A stretch of 37,240 nucleotides of DNA from Polynucleobacter alcilacus (GCF_018881545.1 NZ_JACVQD010000001.1:176520-213759); one strand, 5' to 3'; positions 8,682 through 15,784 are shown, numbered from the stretch's first letter. The notes: generated by a model from the sequence alone, not told the origin. A program made the numbers and translations.

Positions 8682-8758
8682 CGGAGTGTAGCGCAGCCTG
8701 GTAGCGCACCTGCTTTGGGAGCAGGGGGTCCAAGGTTCGAATCCTTGTACTCCGACCA
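8682..8758 (+). tRNA. tRNA-Pro (anticodon TGG)
   Basis: Complete 77-base cloverleaf: acceptor CGGAGTG pairs with TACTCCG, the anticodon stem CCTGC/GCAGG encloses loop TTTGGGA with anticodon TGG, the T-arm has GGTTCGAATCC, and CCA is encoded. It lies 36 bases upstream of tRNA-Arg in the same orientation. Confidence 0.97.
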
Positions 8759-8794
8759 CCAATCTCTAGTTAGTCATAAACTGATACCAGCATT

Positions 8795-8871
<77 letters not shown>

Positions 8872-8987
8872 AACACCTGACTGGCCGATGAGATGGGACG
8901 GAAGTCTTTCCACTAGTGACATACCCTCGGTACCGTAGTTCTATCCATTCTATTAGCAGTTATTTCTAATATAACCAATTAAATAGT

Positions 8988-9001
8988 TTGATTCAGATCA
9001 A
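8988..9001 (+). promoter_or_regulatory. Perfect FNR/ANR-type site in leader copy 1
   Basis: TTGATTCAGATCAA matches the FNR consensus TTGAT-N4-ATCAA at all ten fixed positions. A -10-like TATCTA or TAACAG follows about 16-25 bases downstream, so the site would be near -35 to -41 of a transcript starting around 9030-9036, the normal activator position. Activation by FNR is inferred; a CRP/FNR-family regulator of another kind could also bind. Confidence 0.7.
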
Positions 9002-9040
9002 AAGGTAGTTAGAGTTTATCTAACAGACCTTCGAGCTGAC

Positions 9041-9055
9041 TTGGCATTCTGCCAA
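9041..9055 (+). ncRNA. Conserved stem-loop in the 5' leader, copy 1
   Basis: TTGGCA-TTC-TGCCAA forms a perfect 6-bp hairpin just after the predicted transcription start. The same hairpin is at 13936-13950, and at 17253-17267 it reads TTAGC...GCTAA, where a G-C pair has become A-T on both sides, keeping the stem. Downstream, CGCCCC (9062-9067) could pair with the ribosome-binding site GGGGTG (9092-9097). A structured mRNA leader is inferred; it is not a recognised riboswitch. Confidence 0.45.
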
Positions 9056-9101
9056 ATCTACCGCCCCTGATTTCGAACATAGTAAATCTTTGGGGTGATA
9101 T

Positions 9102-9425
9102 ATGAATGTTGAAGGATTAGGCATTGATCTAGCTAAAGCTTCTAGCCCTGCTTTTTTGGTTAATGATTTAGTCAAAATCAAAAACAAAACTCCGGTTGGA
9201 CATTATCGAACACCATTTTATGTACGTGGAAAAACGGGTCGTATTGAACGTGTCTTAGATGAGTTCATCAATCCAGAAGAAGAAGCCTACGGTAAGAATG
9301 TAGGTAGCAAAGTTCGGCTTTATCGAGTTTCTTTTGCTCAACAAGAACTATGGCCAGAATATCAAAGCGCTTCGATAGATCAACTCCAGATTGAGATTTC
9401 TGAACATTGGCTTGAACCTGCTTAA
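9102..9425 (+). CDS. Nitrile hydratase beta C-terminal-type subunit / thiocyanate hydrolase alpha-like
   Basis: 107-residue protein equal to the C-terminal SH3-like half of nitrile hydratase beta. The diagnostic block is GHYRTPFYVRGKTGRIERV (about 45-63), carrying the arginines that contact the modified active-site cysteines in this family; YRVSFAQQELWPEY (about 82-95) is also typical. In ordinary nitrile hydratases this is fused to an N-terminal half; here the other half is a separate gene (10108-10428), as in thiocyanate hydrolase (ScnA/ScnB/ScnC) and in the three-subunit toyocamycin nitrile hydratase. First gene of the operon; ribosome-binding site GGGGTGA precedes the ATG. Confidence 0.85.
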   Translation: MNVEGLGIDLAKASSPAFLVNDLVKIKNKTPVGHYRTPFYVRGKTGRIERVLDEFINPEEEAYGKNVGSKVRLYRVSFAQQELWPEYQSASIDQLQIEISEHWLEPA

Positions 9426-9436
9426 GCGGAGAAAAT

Positions 9437-10111
9437 ATGACAGTTCCAGATCATCATAACCATAACCATGACCATGACCATGCTCATCCAGGCGTCACAA
9501 AAGACGAAGAGCCCTATGGCTACTATGCCACTCTTGAACTTGCAGTACGTGAACTATTAATTGAAGCGGGTTTGATTACTGCTGATGAGCATCGTCGTCA
9601 GATTGAAATCTTAGATTCACGCTCTCCTGTGCTTGGGGCCAAAGTAGTCGCTCGAGCATGGACAGACCCCGAGTTTAAAAAACGCTTATTAGCGGATGGT
9701 TCAGCCGCATGTGAAGAGCTGGGGATCACTATGTATGATGGTGCCCATCTCATTGTTCATGAAAATACCGATCAAGTTCACAACATGGTTGTTTGTACAC
9801 TCTGTTCATGCTATCCACGTCCTGTCCTGGGCTTGCCACCAGACTGGTATAAGAACAAACAGTATCGAGCTCGAGCAGTCAAAGAGCCTCGTGCGGTCTT
9901 AAAAGAATTTGGCACTACCATCCGAGATGAAGTGAGTATCCATGTACACGATTCAAACGCAAACATGCGCTACTTAATTCTGCCTTTACGTCCAACTGGA
10001 ACGGAGCATTTGACTGAAGAAGAGTTAGCTGGCCTGGTAACCCGTGATGCGATGATTGGAGTTACTGTTGTCAAATCATCATTAGTACAGACGAATAGGG
10101 GTCAAGCATGA
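9437..10111 (+). CDS. Nitrile hydratase alpha / thiocyanate hydrolase gamma subunit, Co-type
   Basis: Catalytic, metal-binding subunit of 224 residues. The metal claw is VCTLCSCYPRPVLGLPPDWY (Cys120, Cys123, Cys125); Thr in CTLC is the form normally associated with cobalt rather than iron. Alpha-subunit landmarks TLELAVRELLIEAGLIT and DGAHLIVHEN are present. The N-terminus holds a His/Asp run (residues 6-17, HHNHNHDHDHAH) not usual in the family and possibly a metal-gathering tail. The Trp commonly found after CSCYP is Arg here. It starts 11 bases after the previous gene with GGAG as ribosome-binding site, and its stop overlaps the next start (ATGA). Substrate could be a nitrile or thiocyanate. 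Confidence 0.9.
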   Translation: MTVPDHHNHNHDHDHAHPGVTKDEEPYGYYATLELAVRELLIEAGLITADEHRRQIEILDSRSPVLGAKVVARAWTDPEFKKRLLADGSAACEELGITMYDGAHLIVHENTDQVHNMVVCTLCSCYPRPVLGLPPDWYKNKQYRARAVKEPRAVLKEFGTTIRDEVSIHVHDSNANMRYLILPLRPTGTEHLTEEELAGLVTRDAMIGVTVVKSSLVQTNRGQA

Positions 10112-10428
10112 GTTCAACAGAAGGTCTAATTTCACATTTACCAAATGATATCGGCGGGAAAGATGCTGACGCCATCAACATGGAAGAGCATCCGATGCTT
10201 CCTTGGGAAAAACGCTGTCATGCACTTTTGGACGTGCTTGCTACCCATCAAATTGTTAATACTGAAGAAAAGCGTCGCGGCGTTGAGAATCTGGGATCTG
10301 AAATCATCGGTAATCTTACGTATTACGAGCGCTGGATTGTTTCAGCAGTCAATATATTATTTGAAAAGCGTATTTTGACCCCCGATCAAATTGCTAATAA
10401 AACTAAAGAGATTTCAGAGCGGAAGTAA
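10108..10428 (+). CDS. Nitrile hydratase beta N-terminal-type subunit / thiocyanate hydrolase beta-like
   Basis: 106-residue protein matching the helical N-terminal half of nitrile hydratase beta: HPMLPWEKRCHALL (about 28-41), EEKRRGVENLG (about 53-63) and YYERWIVSAVNILFEKRILTPDQI (about 72-95). The conserved Arg in the KRRG block fits a true beta subunit, which supports the three-subunit enzyme model. The alternative is a nitrile hydratase activator/metallochaperone, a homologous family of about this size; no other activator gene is visible in the operon. It overlaps the preceding gene by four bases and ends 21 bases from the convergent TerB-Coq4 gene. Confidence 0.8.
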   Translation: MSSTEGLISHLPNDIGGKDADAINMEEHPMLPWEKRCHALLDVLATHQIVNTEEKRRGVENLGSEIIGNLTYYERWIVSAVNILFEKRILTPDQIANKTKEISERK

Positions 10429-10449
10429 TGCAAATGAGAATGCTTATGC

Positions 10450-11415
10450 TTATTTAGGTGGAATATTCCATCTTTTGCGTAGCTCCTCTAATGGCTCGCG
10501 AGCATAATCAAAATAATTGATCCCAAGAACTAAATCAATATTGACCTCTTTACCTCTTTTTAGGGCGGTAGAAATGCGCTCGAGTCCATTAATTACTTCC
10601 ATGTCATGTCCTAAGTGAGGAGCTCCAGCAACAATCGTTTTCAGTAAGCCACCTTGGAAAATACTAAGTACTCCCAAGAAATTCATTACTGCACTTTGTG
10701 ATTCTGTAGCCATGGTGCTAAAAGCAGCTACTTCTATTTCTCCAATACCATCAGAATCATAATCTGCTAGAACATGAATCCAATCATGATGCGCTACCGC
10801 TTCATTGATACCACCAAGTACGCCAGGAAAAATAAAGTTCCTTTTTTTGTAAAAATCCCAAAGACCTCTGCCTAAGCTACCAGCAGGGTATTGCTGCAGA
10901 TTTTCATAGCGCGTGGCTATCTCATCTGATACTTCGAGAGTCATCATGGTTGCGCTCAGACCATACTTTTGATCTAGATCAGCAAAGTTAGGTGAGGTAA
11001 GATCTTTATCGTAAAAATAATTTGAGCGGTAGAAGTCTTGCTGGGCTTGAATGGTTAATTTCTTAGAAAGGTCTCGAACTAATGCTAGACCATTATTTTC
11101 AATGCCTAGTTTTTGAGCCCACAAATTAATAGCATTAGAAATTTCTGGTGAGATCGATGAACATAATAATTCAGTTGCGAGCATTAAATCGAGGACTTCA
11201 TTGCGCTTTTGAGGTTCTGGCATTGCTAAAGAAAATTCCTCAATACTGAGGGGCTCCAGTGTATGGAAATCACAGTCATAGGACATGAGCTTATGAAAGA
11301 TAGTCTTTAGGAATCGTGGTTGTATCTCATCGAACCAACCATTTTGGCGGCAGGTACTGACAACAGCTTGCGCCATCAGTGGCGCATCAGCAGGGGTTGT
11401 GTGCTTGAAGAACAT
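10450..11415 (-). CDS. TerB-like plus Coq4-like fusion protein
   Basis: 321 residues, no signal peptide. Residues about 70-125 (LDLMLATELLCSSISPEISNAINLWAQKLGI) have the helical pattern of TerB-like domains. Residues about 178-235 resemble Coq4: PAGSLGRGLWDF followed by HDWIHVLADYDSDGIGEIEV, which fits the Coq4 metal motif HDxxHx(11)E exactly (His210, Asp211, His214, Glu226). Coq4 acts in ubiquinone biosynthesis, where it has been linked to C1 decarboxylation/hydroxylation of the ring. Here the gene is inside an island, convergent to the nitrile hydratase-like operon and divergent from the ABM-like gene. Domain assignments come from motif reading only; the cellular role is unknown. Confidence 0.6.
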   Translation of the reverse strand: MFFKHTTPADAPLMAQAVVSTCRQNGWFDEIQPRFLKTIFHKLMSYDCDFHTLEPLSIEEFSLAMPEPQKRNEVLDLMLATELLCSSISPEISNAINLWAQKLGIENNGLALVRDLSKKLTIQAQQDFYRSNYFYDKDLTSPNFADLDQKYGLSATMMTLEVSDEIATRYENLQQYPAGSLGRGLWDFYKKRNFIFPGVLGGINEAVAHHDWIHVLADYDSDGIGEIEVAAFSTMATESQSAVMNFLGVLSIFQGGLLKTIVAGAPHLGHDMEVINGLERISTALKRGKEVNIDLVLGINYFDYAREPLEELRKRWNIPPK

Positions 11416-11585
11416 ATTTTCTATTTAACTTTGCTTGGTAAGTGAATAGGGTTTATCAAGATTTGCTTGCATCTCATGCGCTTATTCCCAAAGTATCAAT
11501 AGATAAGTGCCAGAAAGTAAAGTGCATTATTGGAGGCATTCTAATTACTTTTATTTCTGGCACGGCTATTGCCCATCTATCAAGT

Positions 11586-11760
11586 GCCACTTCACTAGTG
11601 GCATACCCTCGGTATCGCAATTCTATCCATTCTAATTAGACTTATTTTTAATATAAGTAACTTAATAGTCTTATTTAGATCAAAAGGGGGTTAGAGTTTA
11701 TTCAGCAGACCTGCGAGTGACCTTAGTCCTTTTCAAAGCAGACCCCCATTAGTTTTAAAT
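11586..11760 (+). repeat. Island leader, copy 2 (diverged), upstream of the ABM-like gene
   Basis: This stretch within the 378-base gap between the Coq4-like and ABM-like genes repeats the leader seen at 8909-9060 (shared CACTAGTG-CATACCCTCGGTA, then AGATCAAAAGG and TTAGAGTTTAT), at clearly lower identity. The FNR site is altered to CTTATTTAGATCAA (11670-11683; left half degraded) and the stem-loop is not kept. No tRNA-derived att copy precedes it. It probably supplied or supplies the promoter of the next gene. Confidence 0.75.
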
Positions 11761-11793
11761 ACCCCTTTAATGCATAACGAAAGAGAGTTCAAA

Positions 11794-12090
11794 ATGGCTT
11801 ATGGAATTATTCACTTTTATCCAAATGGGACTAAATCTCAATATGATGCTGAAATTGCAGTAGTTCATCCTCATGGTGGGGCAGGCCTTCCAGTAGGCCA
11901 GCTATACCATGCAGCTGGACCTTCCCCTGGTGGCTGGTCAGTAGTTGCTATTCATGACTCTAAAGAAACTTGGCAGAAATTTTTAGATGGTGTTTTATTA
12001 CCCACAATCCAATCGCAAATTAAAGATGGGTTTAAATCTGAACCTCAGGCAACCTATTTCGAGGTTGACCACTTACAAGAGAAGTCTTGA
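11794..12090 (+). CDS. Small protein, possible dimeric alpha/beta-barrel (ABM-like)
   Basis: 98 residues from ATG 11794, preferred over an ATG at 11770 because GAGAG (11783-11787) is properly spaced from it. No transmembrane or signal segment. The pattern WSVVAIHDSKETWQKFLDGVLLPTI followed by a terminal strand ATYFEVDHL resembles antibiotic biosynthesis monooxygenase-like (ABM) ferredoxin-like domains, which degrade or bind small organics; this is a weak fold-level guess. It is preceded by a diverged copy of the island leader and is the last gene of the first island. Confidence 0.6.
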   Translation: MAYGIIHFYPNGTKSQYDAEIAVVHPHGGAGLPVGQLYHAAGPSPGGWSVVAIHDSKETWQKFLDGVLLPTIQSQIKDGFKSEPQATYFEVDHLQEKS

Positions 12091-12099
12091 TCGGCGAAC

Positions 12100-12230
12100 T
12101 GAATCGCTTGGTACGCTAGATCCCAACCTTTTTTAAAACCCAACGTCATAGATTTCGATATCTAAGCTACACCGAAATTAAATACCTTAAGCCTGTGGTT
12201 AGGCTTGTTGTTTGAGCTCATTTTTCCAGT
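12100..12230 (+). repeat. Island right arm, diverged copy
   Basis: The non-coding stretch after the ABM-like gene aligns loosely with the right arms at 13553 and 22452: ACACCGAAATTAAATACCTTAA corresponds to their ACACC...CCTTAA, and TTTGAGCTCATTTTTCCAG precedes the att copy at the same place. The initial hairpin is not recognisable. It is the most diverged right arm, although it abuts a perfect att copy. Confidence 0.55.
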
Positions 12231-12274
12231 TTCTAAGGCGTAGGTCGCACGTTCGAATCGTGCTGGGCAGGCCA
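12231..12274 (+). repeat. att repeat 1: copy of the tRNA-Arg 3' end
   Basis: Forty-four of 44 bases identical to 8828-8871, from the anticodon loop (TTCTAAGG) through the encoded CCA. The flanking AACACC...ACTGGCC...TGAGAT after it is also shared with the sequence after the tRNA itself. It has no 5' tRNA half, so it is a displaced attR, closing the first island (8872-12230). Confidence 0.93.
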
Positions 12275-12293
12275 AACACCCAACTGGCCCGTG

Positions 12294-12319
12294 AGATCTC
12301 TAAAGAATCTTTTAGATCT
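12294..12319. repeat. Inverted repeat after att repeat 1
   Basis: AGATCT at 12294-12299 and 12314-12319 bound a near-perfect stem (AGATCTCTAAAGA against TCTTTTAGATCT, one mismatch/bulge). It is not followed by a T run, so it is not a clear terminator. The rest of 12275-12448 shows no gene. Confidence 0.5.
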
Positions 12320-12448
12320 GGTCAATTCTGCCCCGGGCGTCAAAAATCTCAACAGCACACTTGTTGGATATTTTCTTTTAGTCTGGCAAATGGCTTTTAT
12401 TGATTGACCTTGCTTTGTCGATTTTGGATAAGTATTCCAGCATGATTT

Positions 12449-12625
12449 TTACCATCGCTTTACTTCATTAAGTTTTGTGTCGATATTACCGTAGACCTTC
12501 CAATATTTTATATCTTCAAATAGCTTATCAAGATCTGCATACGATAGGCTTTTAATATCATGTAGGGTGAATGAATCACCAGCCTCTAGTTTTTGTACGG
12601 CATTAATGTATGTCAGGTGGGCCAT
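12449..12625 (-). CDS. Hypothetical 58-residue protein
   Basis: ATG at 12623-12625 reads through 58 codons to TAA. It begins MAHLTYINAVQKLEAGDSF and ends KLNEVKRW. A good ribosome-binding site (AAAGGA, 6-7 bases upstream on the minus strand) supports translation. The sequence is charged and helical (SYADLDKLFEDIKYW), with no membrane segment; I recognise no family. It is divergent from the HTH-PAS gene in the second, smallest regulatory island (12275-13722), and its size and position resemble accessory or antitoxin-like genes, without direct evidence. Confidence 0.55.
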   Translation of the reverse strand: MAHLTYINAVQKLEAGDSFTLHDIKSLSYADLDKLFEDIKYWKVYGNIDTKLNEVKRW

Positions 12626-12791
12626 CTACATTCCTTTGTTTTAGTGCTATTTACCCAAAATAGGCCAAATAGCTCGTAACTTGCCAAGTTAAAGTTGGCA
12701 AATGTAATAAATCTGACTTAGGGCTGTAAAAGGTAGATGATGTTAGATAGGCAAGAAAGCACTCTAGGGAGTTTTCACTATCAATCAATTT

Positions 12792-13508
12792 GTGATCGAA
12801 CGTTTTCATTTGGCCTTTAGAGCTGGACTGATCAATCGGTTCGGGAAAATACCCACGGCCAGTAAGTTAGCGATTGAATTTAATCTACGTAACTTTCAGA
12901 CAAAGCCAATTAGTCGTGAATCTGCGAGAAAATGGATCAATGGCCAATCTATGCCAAAGACAGCAAGACTAAAGACTTTAATTAGCTGGCTTAACTTAGA
13001 TGCATCGTTTATTTACCTTACGACTGTCACCGAGAAAGCCAGCATTCATGTGGGGATTGATAGCGAGCAAGATAGGGCAAAAGTAGAGGCCTATGAGCGA
13101 CGAAAAATAGAGGGTTTAGCGCAAGCTGCTTTGAACTTTGTTTCGCCTCTGACGGCTGTATTAAATACAGATGGCTTCATTATTTTGGTTAATAGTGCAT
13201 GGCGATCTGCTGCCATGCTATATCCCAAGTTAAAGGGAGGAAGCCTAGGATGCGAGGGCGTTAATTATCTTGCTGTTTGTGAGAAAGCAATGGGACCGGG
13301 CTCTATAGAGGCTAACAAAGTGGCTAGATCGATTCGTGAAGTTATTGCGGAACAATCGAAAACATTTACTTCAAAGTATCCTTGCCACAGCAATGGAGAT
13401 AAAAGATGGTTCGAGGTGAAGGTGTCTGCCTACAAACACTTGGATGACGTGTGTTGCGTTGTTACCCATATGCCAATTACTGAAGCAACTTTTAAGAAGA
13501 AAAACTGA
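12792..13508 (+). CDS. HTH-PAS sensory regulator
   Basis: 238 residues. The N-terminal ~75 residues (KIPTASKLAIEFNLRN...ISRESARKWINGQSMPKTARLKTLISWL) look like a helix-turn-helix DNA-binding domain of the XRE/phage-repressor kind. Residues ~110-235 form a PAS domain: ILVNSAWRSAA, then NYLAVCEKAMG, YPCHSNGDKRWFEVKVSAY and VVTHMPIT, the pattern of PAS modules that end in the H-x-x-IT motif. A one-component sensor is therefore likely; the ligand is unknown. GTG at 12792 is used, but its AGGGAG lies about 20 bases upstream; an ATC at 12780 would be better spaced, so the true start is uncertain. Confidence 0.7.
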   Translation: MIERFHLAFRAGLINRFGKIPTASKLAIEFNLRNFQTKPISRESARKWINGQSMPKTARLKTLISWLNLDASFIYLTTVTEKASIHVGIDSEQDRAKVEAYERRKIEGLAQAALNFVSPLTAVLNTDGFIILVNSAWRSAAMLYPKLKGGSLGCEGVNYLAVCEKAMGPGSIEANKVARSIREVIAEQSKTFTSKYPCHSNGDKRWFEVKVSAYKHLDDVCCVVTHMPITEATFKKKN

Positions 13509-13552
13509 TTGGAGAAAGCTTATTGAAGTATCCTTTAAAAGGAGGCTCCCAA

Positions 13553-13722
13553 AATGTCGGTTTACCCGACAAATTAGACATCTAACCACCCAACCGCCTG
13601 CGAATGCCACCCAACTTCCAAGGCATTCCACCCGACACCACGATTCTCGGTGCCTACTGAACACCAAAAGCCAACACCTTAAAAGGATTGTTTTTAGTGT
13701 TGTTTAGCCTCATTTTTAAAGC
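13553..13722 (+). repeat. Island right arm with TGTCGG/CCGACA hairpin
   Basis: Non-coding block of ~170 bases closing the second island. It opens with the hairpin TGTCGG-TTTAC-CCGACA (13553-13569), continues with a conserved GACATCTAACCACCC...GAATGCCACCCAA...CACCCGACACCACGATTCTCGGTGCCTA pattern and ends at att repeat 2 with TTAGCCTCATTTTTAAAGC. It is strongly similar to 22452-22619, less so to 25638-25735 and 26601-26765. Confidence 0.88.
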
Positions 13723-13766
13723 TTCTAAGGCGTAGGTCGCATGTTCGAATCGTGCTGGGCAGGCCA
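13723..13766 (+). repeat. att repeat 2: copy of the tRNA-Arg 3' end
   Basis: Forty-three of 44 bases identical to 8828-8871 (C to T at 13742). It closes the island holding the HTH-PAS gene and opens the sulfatase island. The identity with the tRNA continues for over 200 bases on the right, through the leader. Confidence 0.93.
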
Positions 13767-13978
13767 AACACCTGACTGGCCGATGAGATGGGACGGAAGT
13801 CTTTCCACTAGTGACATACCCTCGGTACCGTAGTTCTATCCATTCTATTAGCAGTTATTTCTAATATAACCAATTAAATAGTTTGATTCAGATCAAAAGG
13901 TAGTTAGAGTTTATCTAACAGACCTTCGAGCTGACTTGGCATTCTGCCAAACCTACCGCCCCAGATTTCGAACACAGT
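13767..13978 (+). repeat. Island leader, copy 3, upstream of the sulfatase operon
   Basis: Near-identical to 8872-9083. With the att repeat the duplication spans 13723-13978 against 8828-9083, about 256 bases with only a handful of differences. It includes the FNR-type site at 13883-13896 and the stem-loop TTGGCA-TTC-TGCCAA at 13936-13950. Between its end and the first sulfatase (13979-14128) I see no convincing gene. Confidence 0.92.
13883..13896 (+). promoter_or_regulatory. Perfect FNR/ANR-type site in leader copy 3
   Basis: TTGATTCAGATCAA, identical to the site at 8988-9001 and in the same position relative to the att repeat. It lies about 230 bases upstream of the first sulfatase start, with the same -10-like sequence downstream. 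It suggests oxygen- or redox-linked control of the sulfatase operon. Confidence 0.68.
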
Positions 13979-14128
13979 TCAATTCAGAGGGAGTGGCAAC
14001 GCTCGCATTAATTCAAAATCTTGCTTATTCCGATGTTGGTGAGGGTATAGATCCTTCAATGACTAGTTTTGACGCAAATAGAAATTAGTAAATTTTATTT
14101 AAAAATACTCATGGAAGTAATTTTATAA

Positions 14129-15784
14129 ATGAATACAAAAACAATACTGCAAATCGTAGTTTTTTTATGTATATGCGTATCGGCAAGCATTTCTGTGGCA
14201 GATCAAAAGCCAAACGTAGTGATCTTAATGGCCGATGATGTGGGATGGAATGATTTTGGAGCCTATACAGGCGGTGGTGCGGCCCTTGGCCATCCAACCC
14301 CAAATATCGATAGGGTTGCAAAAGAGGGCGCACTTTTTACTAATTGGTATGGTCAAGCAAGCTGCACAGCTGGCCGAGCATCCTTCATGACGGGTAGGAT
14401 TCCGATTCGTACAGCCCTCTCTGTTGTTGTTGTACCGGGCGACTTGAATGGCCTGAAAAAAGAAACGCCAACTATTGCAGAGTTTTACAAAAAAAATGGT
14501 TATAAAACATACTTTTCGGGTAAGTGGCATTTAGGCGATAAACCCGAGATGTACCCCATTGAGCATGGGTTTGATGAAATGAAGAACTTCGCCGCTTACT
14601 ATCCTGGAGTCTATTCTTACTCTGATCTATCGCCCAACATGCATCCTTGGTTTCCAAAATATAACGAAGCTTTTTGGAAAGCTTATCAAGACACTGTAAA
14701 TCTATATGAGTGGAGTGGAGTAGCGGGCAAAAAAGCCAAAAAAGAAGGACTTATTACTTACGATAATTTAGCTGAGTTTGATGTTCGTCAAACCGATTCA
14801 GCGATTGCATATATTAAGAGTCATGCGAAAGGAGATAAACCTTTCTTTATGGATATTAACTTCATGAAGATGCATAACCCCACAAACCCTGCCAAGGCAT
14901 TTAAAGGTAAAACGCATTTAGGGAATTATTCAGACTCAATATTAGAGTTAGATTCCAATATTGGTCGCATTATGGATGTGATCCGAGCAGAAGCGCCAAA
15001 TACGATTGTGATCATCACATCTGATAATGGGGCTTGGCAAGATGCGTATCCAGATGCAGGAACAACCCCATTTCGCGGGGAAAAGGGAACGGCCTTTGAG
15101 GCTGGGTGGCGTGTTCCAGGAATCTTATGGGCCCCAGGGAAGGTACCGCCCGGCCAAGTGCTCACTGAAATGATGTCCCATTTAGATGTTTGGCCAACTA
15201 CTGCTGCCTTGGTTGGAATTACTCCGCCTAAACGTGGTGAATACCAAGACAATAACGGCAAACCGATTTACTTTGATGGAATGGATAACAGTGAATACAT
15301 TACTGGAAAAACTAAACACTCCATTCGCAATGACTGGATCTATATTACTGGCGAAAGCTTTGGTGGAGTTCGGGCTGATATTGGCGGTGATCCCAAATCT
15401 CCAGATCTGAAGATTGCATGGAAAGCACTTTATACATCTAAAGATACTTGGCTTGGCCCAGAATTGAATATGGGGTTACCCGCTGTTTACAACTTGACAA
15501 TGGATCCATTTGAAAAATACGACATGCTATTTAATGGTTCTGTTTCTACTCGAAATCCTACAAGCTCTCCAGGGCGGTTTTCTGGTCAAGATAATGGGTG
15601 GACAGCCGCCTTAACTGGTCCAGTTATTTTAGATTTTAATAAATCTATTATTAAATATCCCAATATGAGACGCGTTCCTGGGGGTGCTTCTAATGACTTG
15701 ATTCCAAATCTGCAAGACCCGAGCAATCCAGTGCCTGCTATGGACCCACAGAAAGCCCCAAAAATTGGCGCAATGGGTGGATAA
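14129..15784 (+). CDS. Exported arylsulfatase, CxAxR type
   Basis: Periplasmic sulfatase of 551 residues with a Sec signal peptide (about 1-24). Metal-binding Asp36-Asp37 lie in MADDVGWNDFG; the nucleophile motif is SCTAGRASFMTGR with Cys79, the CxAxR variant of CxPxR, to be converted to formylglycine. GKWHLGD and ITSDNGAW complete the active site. It hydrolyses a sulfate ester of unknown nature. The gene is first in the sulfatase operon, behind the FNR-type leader; GGAAG at 14112-14116 is the likely ribosome-binding site at a rather long spacing. It differs from the two other sulfatases in keeping the canonical DD and having A rather than P in the nucleophile motif. Confidence 0.93.
   Translation: MNTKTILQIVVFLCICVSASISVADQKPNVVILMADDVGWNDFGAYTGGGAALGHPTPNIDRVAKEGALFTNWYGQASCTAGRASFMTGRIPIRTALSVVVVPGDLNGLKKETPTIAEFYKKNGYKTYFSGKWHLGDKPEMYPIEHGFDEMKNFAAYYPGVYSYSDLSPNMHPWFPKYNEAFWKAYQDTVNLYEWSGVAGKKAKKEGLITYDNLAEFDVRQTDSAIAYIKSHAKGDKPFFMDINFMKMHNPTNPAKAFKGKTHLGNYSDSILELDSNIGRIMDVIRAEAPNTIVIITSDNGAWQDAYPDAGTTPFRGEKGTAFEAGWRVPGILWAPGKVPPGQVLTEMMSHLDVWPTTAALVGITPPKRGEYQDNNGKPIYFDGMDNSEYITGKTKHSIRNDWIYITGESFGGVRADIGGDPKSPDLKIAWKALYTSKDTWLGPELNMGLPAVYNLTMDPFEKYDMLFNGSVSTRNPTSSPGRFSGQDNGWTAALTGPVILDFNKSIIKYPNMRRVPGGASNDLIPNLQDPSNPVPAMDPQKAPKIGAMGG

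Larger units (their letters stand above)
8872..9085 (+). repeat. Island leader, copy 1 (post-att conserved leader)
   Basis: The ~210 bases after tRNA-Arg are nearly identical to 13767-13978; only about three or four scattered differences are seen before the copies diverge near the first gene. The leader contains an FNR-type site (8988-9001), a stem-loop (9041-9055) and leads into the nitrile hydratase-like operon. A diverged copy lies at 11586-11760 and a remnant at 17235-17310. Confidence 0.9.

Noticed and set aside
8253..8762. 169-residue reading of the DUF2946-like gene extending through tRNA-Pro
   Set aside because: The first 47 codons lie over the tRNA gene and its upstream region; the ATG at 8621 gives a normal signal-like N-terminus.
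11442..11639. 65-residue open frame from GTG between the Coq4-like and ABM-like genes
   Set aside because: It runs into the diverged leader repeat, has no ribosome-binding site, and its C-terminal third is simply translated leader sequence.
12212..12403. 63-residue open frame across att repeat 1
   Set aside because: It is made of tRNA-derived repeat and flanking non-coding sequence; no coding character.
13444..13707. 87-residue open frame overlapping the end of the HTH-PAS gene and the right arm
   Set aside because: It is a shadow of the PAS gene that continues into a repeat present elsewhere without this frame.
13993..14088. 31-codon frame from GTG ahead of the first sulfatase
   Set aside because: GAGGG lies only one base before the GTG, and the peptide has no recognisable features; it could be a gene remnant, but support is too weak.
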